Source: Alicyclobacillus sp. SO9
GTDB lineage: Bacteria > Bacillota > Bacilli > Alicyclobacillales > Alicyclobacillaceae
DNA: 64,000 bases
Reading direction: 5' to 3'
Assembly: GCF_016406125.1 (NCBI RefSeq)
Contig: NZ_CP066339.1
Coordinates: 930,001-994,000 of the forward strand
Position numbers and translations under genes: made by a program. The notes below the pieces were generated by a model. That model had not been told where the DNA came from. It searched no databases and saw nothing but the letters and a program-made list of their open reading frames with translations. This document shows positions 35,215 to 42,969 of the stretch, piece by piece; positions within the stretch are counted from its first letter, which is position 1; each line of letters opens with the position of its first letter.

Positions 35215-35874
35215 TCACGCTAAAGGTTTCGAGAGTGGGTACCTCCTATTGCTGTCAATTAACTGCTTGATTCGATCGGCTAAGTCTGTTTCTGCTGTCG
35301 CGAGTACTGAGTCAGGAGTAGGGAAAGCCGACAGCGTACGTAATGAGACCTTTGAAAATAAATCACCGAAGACGCCTCTGTACTCCGGAAACACCTGGTC
35401 CAGCACTGCATGAAACTGTAACTTCGTTTGGATATACAGGTGTGTGACAGAGTTTCGTTGCCTGGTGAGAGTCCGCAGGTTTAGAAGTTGTAAGCCCCGC
35501 TTTCTGACAGGCTCGAAATCTTCCTTGTAAAAGAGCTCACAGAGTCTATAGGCGTCCATGGCATCCGTCTTTACTTTACGCAGACTCGATTTCTTGGCTT
35601 GGTGAGAGATAAGCGGATTGACCACGATATAGACATACTGTGCTTCGTCTAGAAACCTCACGATTGGAACATGATAGTGTCCAGTTGACTCTAAAATGAC
35701 TGTTGGTGCGAGACCTGCAACGGATTCAATATCTCTTAGTAGTTCATGAAATCGTGCGAGACCATCGGTCGTATGGAGTACGTTAAAGTGTTTTCCATGG
35801 GGGATTCCTTTGTCCAGAAAGACCTGCCCTTTGGTTTCTCCCTTAGCAACATCAAGACCGATGACAGGATTCAC
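35215..35874 (-). pseudogene. IS110-family transposase, N-terminal part only
   Basis: From GTG 35874 (AAAGG about 10 bases upstream) the frame shows VIGLDVAKGETKG (Asp), VILESTGHYHVPI (Glu) and KVKTDAMDAYRL (two Asp), the DEDD nuclease half of IS110-type transposases. After about 200 residues it ends in NRRYPLSKPLA with no C-terminal Transposase_20 domain. It differs clearly from the other IS110-type transposases in this window. The right half has been lost at about 35215. Confidence 0.85.
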
Positions 35875-36090
35875 GTAGACTACCACCTTTCTTGTATTGA
35901 AATAAGTGTCGCCGGTAACCCCTATCCTTCTTGCAGTACCATAGCTTCGCTTGTGATACGAGATCGATGTCTCAACCAGCCTCAAACATGCTTCCACAAG
36001 TAGGGGGCAGACAGTTTAGCGCACGGGTTCGCAGACCCACGGGGGCGTACGTCCGACCCGGCTACCCGTGTAGCAAACCTCACAAAGCAC

Positions 36091-36126
36091 TATGAGGTCA
36101 ACCAGAAATAACTGGTTGACCTCATA
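36091..36126. terminator. Perfect 15-bp hairpin, probable bidirectional terminator
   Basis: TATGAGGTCAACCAG (36091-36105) pairs perfectly with CTGGTTGACCTCATA (36112-36126) around a 6-base loop. The stem sequence GAGGTCAACCA also forms the terminator at 20481. Confidence 0.75.
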
Positions 36127-36623
36127 ATACAAACGGGGGCTTTAGCGACAGAAGAACATGCGTCAACTTTCGGATAAATAACCACATATATGTATATTAA
36201 TGCTGAAAATTCTCCTCGTATTTCTTTTCCAACAAATTGCTTAGAGTAAAGAAAATCGGTTTTAGCGATCCAATAAATGTCTTAGCGTGGGTTTTACGTC
36301 ATTTTGTTGGCGGTACCCCGTACTGGGTACGGGTGGCTGGTGGTGGAGCATCCTTTCTCGGCCTACCGCGACTCGTGCGTTTCTCCTGCACCGCTTCGGA
36401 TTTTACATCCACACGAAAGCTATGCAACATTTGCTTGTGTTTGCTCTTGTGTGCACTTAGGAATGACACAATTTACACTGGGGAATCCTTCACCAAAGAC
36501 ACACTAAATCCCTTCAAAAATCAAAGGAACATCCCCATACGGGCGCGGAAGATGAGTAATAAATGTATTAATGTGGGTTTTACGTCATTTAGTTGATGAT
36601 ACTCCAAGATTTTTTAAAATCTA

Positions 36624-36652
36624 TTGACAGAAAAAAGAATTAGGAACATTAT
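36624..36652 (+). promoter_or_regulatory. Probable sigma-A promoter of the biosynthetic cluster
   Basis: TTGACA (36624-36629), a 17-base spacer and CATTAT (36647-36652) lie about 80 bases upstream of the first gene (GTG 36731). The -35 is perfect and the -10 has 4 of 6 consensus bases. The setting is AT-rich. Confidence 0.55.
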
Positions 36653-36730
36653 ATGATATATGAGTATATATAATTCATTTCAGTGTTAATTAAGTACAAA
36701 TTAATAAAGTATAGAAAATCAGGAGGATAG

Positions 36731-37465
36731 GTGAAATTGAATCCCTTTGACGAATCGTTTGAATTATTAACACTGTGGGATAATCTTGTGGATTCTCCCG
36801 AAATAGAGATGTATAGGAAACTAAGGCGCCGAATTGGTGGTGTGGCCACTGAACTTGGAATAGGGTCTGGGCGTGTCGCCATGTGTGTGGAACCCGACAA
36901 CGGTGTTGATTCGTCTCCAGTAATGCTTCAACACTGTAGAGAGTTGATGGGGGATAAGACACCACTGTTAATTAATTACGACTTCAAGGACTATCGCCTA
37001 GATACTAAATCGACATTTACGTACTGCCCACTTAATTCGGTTAATCATTTGTCTCCAGACCACTTTGTTTCGGCAATGAAAAATGTATTTGAAAACACGG
37101 AACCAGATGGGTACTTCGTATTTGACTCTATTGTCCCGGATTTAGCGAAAATAAAGTCGCGGAATAATCTCACTTTGTTTCGTGGTAAAACCGATGAATA
37201 CGCCATTTACGAGGTTGCTTCTGTGGACAGTTATGAGGAACAGAAGACTCTTGTTCATGGGGTGGTGGAATTCTTAAGTCCTCAAGGTGAAGTCCGGTCA
37301 AAAAAACATTACCCGCCTATAGCTTGGTACTATTTGTTTCCGTCACAGATACTAGACCTTATCAAAGAGACTCATTGGAGTATCGAAAATCTGTGGGGTA
37401 CTTTCGATGGGGAACCATTGACAGAGGCAAGCAAGAGGCAGGTCTGGATTCTACGAAAATCTTGA
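36731..37465 (+). CDS. SAM-dependent methyltransferase (class I)
   Basis: The start is GTG 36731 right after AGGAGGATAG. The 244-residue product has motif I as TELGIGSGRVAM, with an acidic residue after the next strand (CVEPDNGVDSSPVML) and a motif II/III region (FTYCPLNSVNHLSP; TEPDGYFVFDSIV). This is a Rossmann-fold methyltransferase of the small-molecule type. It is the first gene of a co-directional cluster and probably methylates a pathway intermediate or product. The substrate is unknown. Confidence 0.82.
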   Translation: MKLNPFDESFELLTLWDNLVDSPEIEMYRKLRRRIGGVATELGIGSGRVAMCVEPDNGVDSSPVMLQHCRELMGDKTPLLINYDFKDYRLDTKSTFTYCPLNSVNHLSPDHFVSAMKNVFENTEPDGYFVFDSIVPDLAKIKSRNNLTLFRGKTDEYAIYEVASVDSYEEQKTLVHGVVEFLSPQGEVRSKKHYPPIAWYYLFPSQILDLIKETHWSIENLWGTFDGEPLTEASKRQVWILRKS

Positions 37466-37544
37466 TTTGATATATTACCTTTCGATGGGCTCGGCGCTGT
37501 CTGAGGATACAACGTCACCTATCATGTGCAGGATGGTGAGTTAA

Positions 37545-38762
37545 ATGTCAATACTGATCCTGAATAGTGCGTCACGGGATAGATGTCCCTATGATGAATG
37601 GCTACAGCATTTAAATGAGGATTTAATTTTACTTACGACGAGAAAGCATTATGGGGAATTTGTGGGAGGTTCATATAAAAGGGTAATTGGTTTTGACAAC
37701 TATAGAGACAATTGGTGCGTTGAGCTAACTGCTATGGAACTGGCAGAGACTAACGATGTCAGGGCAATTATTGCTAGTGGCGAGTTTGATCTTTTGCGGG
37801 CTGCAAAATTACGAGACATGTTAAACATTAGCGGTCAGAATTGGGAAAGTGCATTAGCCTTTAGAGATAAGACGGTAATGAAACACTTGACAATGAAAGC
37901 AGGGATTAAGGTACCACAGTTCGAGCGGATAAATGATGCCTTTGATATCAGCAGTTTTATTAGTGAAAATGGATATCCAGTTGTAATAAAACCGATCTCA
38001 GGGGCTGGGTCTTTAGATACTAAGATTATTAACAACAGGATAGATTTGGAAAATATGTTATCAAGTGCAATAAAAACACCTATGGAAATCGAAGAATTCA
38101 TTGAAGGAGATATGTATCACGTTGACGGCATTGTAATGGATGGAAGAGTGACGTTTGCTTATCCTTCTAAATACATCAATGGTTGTTTGGCACACCAAAA
38201 AAATCTCTATCTTGGCAGCTATATGCTCGATGCTACAAATCCGCTCTTTGAAAGCCTCTTAGGGTTTGTGGAGCAAGTGGTATTCGCATTACCAACTCCG
38301 CAATACACCATTTTCCATGCTGAAGTATTCCATACCCCGAACAATGAATTTGTCTTATGTGAGATAGCCAGTCGAGTCGGGGGAGGGCTGATAGAAGAAT
38401 CATTCTTGCACGCATTTGGCATAAATCTACAAAAGACTATGGCAGAATTTCAATGCGGAATTTATGATGTTTTGGCAACTTCATCGAATAAATCGCCGAA
38501 ATTTTTTACGGGTTTTATTCTAATCCCTCCTCATCCATTGGTTTTGTCTAAACTTGCCAATGACGATCCACCGGACTATGTCTTGGAGAAACACATAAGT
38601 GGTGAAATTGGTCGTGCGTATCGCGCCGTCGACAGCGTAACGAACTCAATTGCGTCCATATTGGTTCGAGGTGATTCTGAAAACCAGGTTCTACGTAGAA
38701 TAGAAAAAGTTAATGACTGGTTTCAGAAATGTGTTCAATGGGATGAAAGCGTTGATGAGTGA
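37545..38762 (+). CDS. ATP-grasp ligase, first of two paralogues
   Basis: The start is ATG 37545 after GATGGTGAG. The 405-residue product has an N-terminal pre-ATP-grasp domain (MSILILNSASRDRCPYDEW) and an ATP-grasp core: YPVVIKPISGAGS, MEIEEFIEGDMYHVDGIV, HAEVFHTPNNEFVLCEIASRVGG (metal-binding Glu/Asn region). Such enzymes use ATP to make an acyl phosphate and form amide bonds, often between amino acids. It is clearly related along its length to the protein at 48609. Next to a carrier-protein enzyme it probably builds a dipeptide-like product. Confidence 0.87.
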   Translation: MSILILNSASRDRCPYDEWLQHLNEDLILLTTRKHYGEFVGGSYKRVIGFDNYRDNWCVELTAMELAETNDVRAIIASGEFDLLRAAKLRDMLNISGQNWESALAFRDKTVMKHLTMKAGIKVPQFERINDAFDISSFISENGYPVVIKPISGAGSLDTKIINNRIDLENMLSSAIKTPMEIEEFIEGDMYHVDGIVMDGRVTFAYPSKYINGCLAHQKNLYLGSYMLDATNPLFESLLGFVEQVVFALPTPQYTIFHAEVFHTPNNEFVLCEIASRVGGGLIEESFLHAFGINLQKTMAEFQCGIYDVLATSSNKSPKFFTGFILIPPHPLVLSKLANDDPPDYVLEKHISGEIGRAYRAVDSVTNSIASILVRGDSENQVLRRIEKVNDWFQKCVQWDESVDE

Positions 38763-38827
38763 TCTTCGTTAGTCCGTTGACGGAGCAGACTCGGAGAGAA
38801 ACGTACATTTGTCTGGGAGGTGTAAAT

Positions 38828-40273
38828 ATGGAAAAAGCGGTTGAACTCGTTATAGCTGAATCACTCGGACTACCTCTTGACCTAATTCATGATGATCTCA
38901 AGTATCAGGATATTCGTGCCTGGGATTCACTGGCACATGTCTCTTTAATATTACGTCTCGAGGACGAGTACAATGTTGTCGTATCTGATGATGATATGGA
39001 ACATTTAAGCTCTGTGAGGGAGATAAAGACATTTATTAGCGAGAGGCTTAACCGAGAATCTGACGGAGTAGAGTCCAAGACTTCAACAAAGCATCTGGAG
39101 ATCAAAAGGGGTCTAACTGGCGTTGCGTTTGATAGAACTGAAATCACACATATTGACGGAAAAAATGGTGTTCTCCTGTATCGTGGGTATTCGGTCAATG
39201 AACTCGTGAGAAACAGTAAATTTGAAGAAACGGCATATTTACTCATATACGGGAAACTGCCTGATGAAGCTGAGCGTCTTGCTTTTGACCAGAAACTTCG
39301 TGACTATAGGACTCTTTCACAACATGAAATTGACTTCATTTATTCCTTGAGACGTTTACCGCCTCTCGTCGTCCTTCGAACAGTAATCTCAGCTAATTAT
39401 AAACCTGAATATTTAAGTAAATCCGAAACGATAAATGTTTACAGAGAGATTGGCATTAAGCTGATATCACAAATTCCTACAATAATTGCTACCCATCATG
39501 CATTCGTGTTAGGTAGAGACTTAATGAATCCTTGTTCCAATTTGTCTCATGTAGACAACTTCCTCTACATGTTGAGTGGCAAAATACCAACTGAACTTGT
39601 GTCGCAGATATTTGAAAAAGATTTAATTATCCATATGGATCATAGTTCAAATGCCTCTACTTTTGGAGCCCGAATAGCCATAGGGGCACAAAGCGACATC
39701 TATTCAGCAGTCACGGCTGCCATTTCTATTTTCTTTGGAAAGGTTCATGGGGGAGCAATTGAAGAAGTTCTCAAGATGATTGATGAAATTGGAACTCCGG
39801 ATAACGTAGAACATTATGTAAAACAGAGACTTCAAGACAACTTGCCGATAATGGGGTTTGGGCATCGAGTATATAAGGTTAAAGATCCCCGAGCTGCCTT
39901 GCTGAGAGATTTCGCCACAGAATTATGTTTGGGATCTTCAAAGGGCCAGCAGTTGTTGCAAATAGTAAAAAACATAGAAGTAGCTATGCAGAGATATTCG
40001 CAGCATGGGGTTCATCCTAATGTCGATTTATATTCTGGCATTATTTACGACGGTATAGGATTCTCGCGCGACTTATCTATTCCTATATTTGTATCTGGTA
40101 GAATCGTGGGCTGGGTGGCACAGGTATTGGAGCAACTCAACAACAATATTCTGATACGGCCGCTGTTACACTATGTTGGTCCAGCAAAATTACACTATCC
40201 GATCCCAGTAATTAATGCTACGGAAAAAGAGTTGAAGGAGGATAAAAGTGAATTTCAATCCAATCTATTCTGA
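38828..40273 (+). CDS. Fusion of acyl carrier protein and citrate synthase
   Basis: The start is ATG 38828 with GGGAGGTG upstream; 23 further in-frame codons upstream are unlikely to be used. The 481-residue product begins with a carrier-protein domain (residues about 1-75) carrying RAWDSLAHVSLI, where Ser34 is the expected phosphopantetheine site. Residues about 85-475 are a full citrate synthase: LYRGYSVNEL, HMDHSSNASTF, FFGKVHGGAIEEV, GFGHRVYKVKDPR and DLYSGIIYDGIGF, which hold the catalytic His and Asp residues. The natural enzyme condenses acetyl-CoA with oxaloacetate. A fused carrier suggests the acyl donor is held on the ACP instead. Overlaps the next gene by 26 bases. Confidence 0.93.
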   Translation: MEKAVELVIAESLGLPLDLIHDDLKYQDIRAWDSLAHVSLILRLEDEYNVVVSDDDMEHLSSVREIKTFISERLNRESDGVESKTSTKHLEIKRGLTGVAFDRTEITHIDGKNGVLLYRGYSVNELVRNSKFEETAYLLIYGKLPDEAERLAFDQKLRDYRTLSQHEIDFIYSLRRLPPLVVLRTVISANYKPEYLSKSETINVYREIGIKLISQIPTIIATHHAFVLGRDLMNPCSNLSHVDNFLYMLSGKIPTELVSQIFEKDLIIHMDHSSNASTFGARIAIGAQSDIYSAVTAAISIFFGKVHGGAIEEVLKMIDEIGTPDNVEHYVKQRLQDNLPIMGFGHRVYKVKDPRAALLRDFATELCLGSSKGQQLLQIVKNIEVAMQRYSQHGVHPNVDLYSGIIYDGIGFSRDLSIPIFVSGRIVGWVAQVLEQLNNNILIRPLLHYVGPAKLHYPIPVINATEKELKEDKSEFQSNLF

Positions 40274-41369
40274 ATTGGGCGTTCGTACAATAATTCATGC
40301 AGGCGGTACCAAAACGACACACGGCGGTTCAAGAGTACATCCAAGTGTATTTGATGCCATGAAAATCGCTTCAGAGTCATTTGTCGATATAGTAGAATTA
40401 AACCGCAAAATTGGGGAATACATAGCTGAGATCACAGGCGCCGAAGCCGGGATGATTACGAGTGGCGCAGCCAGTGGTGTCGTACTCTCTATCGCTGCCT
40501 GCATGACCGGAACCGATATTTCTAAAATTCGCCAATTACCTAAGTCGGATGGAATGAAGAATGAAGTCGTGATCCAGAGAATTCATCGAGGTGGCTATAG
40601 CCATATGTACACCTTCACAGGCGCAACGATAGTGGATGTGGGGGACGTAAATGACTGTTTACCAGAAGAGTTAGCTCATGCAATAACTAGTCAGACCGCT
40701 GCCATTGCTTACCTCATAGGCCCCAGGGTCTCACGCACTGGCCTGACATTGCCGGAGGTGGTTGCAATTGCTCATGACCGCGGCGTTCCTGTAATAGTAG
40801 ATGCCGCAGCAATGTTGCCTCCTAAAAGCAATCTTCAGAGATATGTGGAAGAGGGCGCAGACCTCATAGTCTTCAGTGGTGGAAAGTTAATAGGTGGACC
40901 ACAGAACACTGGGATAATGTTTGGACGTCGGGATCTCATTGAAGCTGCATTGGCTAATACGAGTCCCAATCATGCAATTGGCCGTCCACATAAGGTGTCC
41001 AAAGAGGATATGGTTGGTCTATATGCAGCATTGCAAATCTATATAAATTCAGATGAATCTGAACGAATTGAACACTATAAAAGCCTTCTTGAGCCGATTT
41101 ACAAATCATTGAAAGATATTGACAAGATTAATGTGACTATTCAACATGACGACCATAATCATCACGTTCCAACTTTAGTTATTGAATTCTCCACAACTTG
41201 GAATGGTAGGTCGCCATATCAAATTAAAGAAGGGCTGTTATCGGGGGACCCAGGTATATTTGTTCAATATTTCAAAGACATTGGTCACTTGGTTGTAAAT
41301 CCCATAAATGTTCAGGATGATGAACAATACATTATAGCCGATAAATTAAGAGAACAACTGCTGCATTAG
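40248..41369 (+). CDS. PLP-dependent enzyme of the SelA/DgaE type
   Basis: The start is GTG 40248 after AAGGAGGATAAAA, inside the end of the previous gene. The 373-residue product is a fold type I PLP enzyme: MITSGAASGVVLSIAACM (cofactor phosphate-binding), VPVIVDAAAMLPP (Asp for the pyridine nitrogen) and LIVFSGGKLIGGPQNTG with Lys about 211 as Schiff-base residue. This wording is that of the SelA / D-glucosaminate-6-phosphate ammonia-lyase group, which acts by elimination or exchange at beta carbons. Selenocysteine synthesis is unlikely with no selB or tRNA gene here. It could install an amino group or a dehydro bond in the product. Confidence 0.82.
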   Translation: MNFNPIYSELGVRTIIHAGGTKTTHGGSRVHPSVFDAMKIASESFVDIVELNRKIGEYIAEITGAEAGMITSGAASGVVLSIAACMTGTDISKIRQLPKSDGMKNEVVIQRIHRGGYSHMYTFTGATIVDVGDVNDCLPEELAHAITSQTAAIAYLIGPRVSRTGLTLPEVVAIAHDRGVPVIVDAAAMLPPKSNLQRYVEEGADLIVFSGGKLIGGPQNTGIMFGRRDLIEAALANTSPNHAIGRPHKVSKEDMVGLYAALQIYINSDESERIEHYKSLLEPIYKSLKDIDKINVTIQHDDHNHHVPTLVIEFSTTWNGRSPYQIKEGLLSGDPGIFVQYFKDIGHLVVNPINVQDDEQYIIADKLREQLLH

Positions 41370-41381
41370 GAGGTAATGTTA

Positions 41382-42953
41382 TTGCAGATACAGATTCAAG
41401 CCCAGACTCTACAGGAGATGTTTCTAAACACAGTCGACCTCGCTCTAGATAAGCCTGCCTTGTATGTTGATCTGCGGCACTATACATATGGGGAGTTATT
41501 GTACCTGGCAAAAGTATGGGGTGGGTGTGTTATCAATGCATTACCGAATGAGCCAAATAGGGTAGGGATTCTAGCGTCGAGAAACATTACGTCTTACGCA
41601 GCCGTTGTTGCAACTCTGCTAATGGGTGCTTCTTTTGTTCCCCTTAGCGTTAAACAAGGGACTGACAGGGTTGCCACTATAGTTCATGAAGCAGAGTTAG
41701 ATGTGATTTTTGTTGACAGGAGCTCGTTGCCCTTCTTAAAAACTGTGTGCCAAAAACTTAAGAATTCACCTCTTATTGTCTGCCCAGATATAGATAGGAA
41801 TGAGTTGAGCAGCCACATCAATGCTACATTTCTTTCCAGAGAGGATATGCTTAGTAGGCATCAACTTGAGCAACCAATCAAACTTAGCCCAGATGATGTT
41901 GCTTACATTCTCTTTACCTCCGGAAGTACAGGCAAACCTAAAGGGGTGCCCATTTTGCATCGTAATGTTCTATATTTTCTCTCCCTAAATCAACAAAGAT
42001 ATCAATTGACCCCTGATGATCGGTTGTCTCAGACATTTGACCTTACGTTTGATCTAGCGATGTTTGACCTGTTCATGGCGTGGGGTGCAGGTGCATGTGT
42101 ATGTTCATTCCAACCCATTCAATTGTTATCTCCGTTTAAAATCATACGTGAACAACACGTAACCGTGTGGTTTTCAGTTCCTTCGGTAGCACACCTTTTA
42201 CAACGGAAAGGGCTATTACGTCCATCTAGCCTAGCAAGTCTAAAATGGAGCTTATTTTGCGGTGAGCCATTGACCTTCAAAACCGCCGAGGCCTGGAAAT
42301 TGGCGGCTCCTAATTCTATAGTTGAAAACCTTTATGGTCCGACTGAATTGACTCTGGCCTGCAGTGTTTATCGACTGAGAGATAGGGACAACTACTCGTA
42401 TGACCAGGACATACTACCAATCGGACAAATCTACAGCGGGCTTAAGGCTCTAATTGTGGATGCAGAGCTGAATCCGGTGAAACCTGAAGAGCCAGGAGAA
42501 CTCTGTGTTTCCGGACCACAGACATTTCCGGGCTACTTAAAAGACGAAGCATCGACAAAGAAGAACTTCTTTGAGACAGCAGACAAGACCAAATACTTTC
42601 GTACAGGTGATCTCGTCAGAAGTATAGAGGGGAACATTTCTTTTTTGGGTAGAATCGATCATCAAATTAAGGTGATGGGGTATCGAATTGAGCCCCAAGA
42701 GATTGAATTTCATATCCGACAGTTTCCAGGGGTGCATGAAGCGATCGTAGTCCCATATCCCCCTGAAGCTAGAATGGCTGAGTCGCTTACAGCCTTTATT
42801 GTTGGAAACAACATAAATGTTGCTGAAATGACGAGAATGCTCAGCATACAACTTCCATCCTACATGGTTCCCAAAAACATAAACTTAGTGGATGAAATGC
42901 CGCTTAATAATAACGGAAAAATCGATAGGGTGAAACTCAAAAATAGGATGTAG
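41382..42953 (+). CDS. Stand-alone adenylation enzyme (AMP-binding, NRPS-type)
   Basis: TTG 41382 has the ideal 8-base spacing from AGGAGG; ATG 41376 is only 2 bases from it. The product has 523 residues. All core motifs are visible: YILFTSGSTGKPKGV (P-loop), NLYGPTELTL, YFRTGDLV, GRIDHQIKVMGYRIEP and the Lys of NNNGKIDRVKL. It should activate a carboxylic or amino acid as an AMP ester and load it on a carrier protein. The only carrier in the cluster is the one fused to the citrate synthase, which makes that the probable partner. Confidence 0.9.
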   Translation: MQIQIQAQTLQEMFLNTVDLALDKPALYVDLRHYTYGELLYLAKVWGGCVINALPNEPNRVGILASRNITSYAAVVATLLMGASFVPLSVKQGTDRVATIVHEAELDVIFVDRSSLPFLKTVCQKLKNSPLIVCPDIDRNELSSHINATFLSREDMLSRHQLEQPIKLSPDDVAYILFTSGSTGKPKGVPILHRNVLYFLSLNQQRYQLTPDDRLSQTFDLTFDLAMFDLFMAWGAGACVCSFQPIQLLSPFKIIREQHVTVWFSVPSVAHLLQRKGLLRPSSLASLKWSLFCGEPLTFKTAEAWKLAAPNSIVENLYGPTELTLACSVYRLRDRDNYSYDQDILPIGQIYSGLKALIVDAELNPVKPEEPGELCVSGPQTFPGYLKDEASTKKNFFETADKTKYFRTGDLVRSIEGNISFLGRIDHQIKVMGYRIEPQEIEFHIRQFPGVHEAIVVPYPPEARMAESLTAFIVGNNINVAEMTRMLSIQLPSYMVPKNINLVDEMPLNNNGKIDRVKLKNRM

Positions 42954-42969
42954 TATAGGAGGATGTTTC

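Larger units (their letters stand above)
35875..36730. other. Gene-free interval before the biosynthetic cluster
   Basis: Apart from the terminator at 36091, two related direct repeats (36272-36310 and 36558-36595, core GTGGGTTTTACGTCATTT) and a promoter at 36624, I see no features. Open frames between 36237 and 36596 overlap these repeats and lack ribosome sites. Confidence 0.4.

Noticed and set aside
36237..36596. A 119-residue plus-strand protein
   Set aside because: It spans the two direct repeats, has no ribosome site and poor composition.
38759..38827. Extra 23 residues before the ACP domain
   Set aside because: The GTG at 38759 lies in the end of the previous gene, while GGGAGGTG sits just before ATG 38828.
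40248..41369. Selenocysteine synthase proper
   Set aside because: No selenocysteine tRNA, SelB or SelD is visible; the family also includes sugar-acid lyases and other enzymes.
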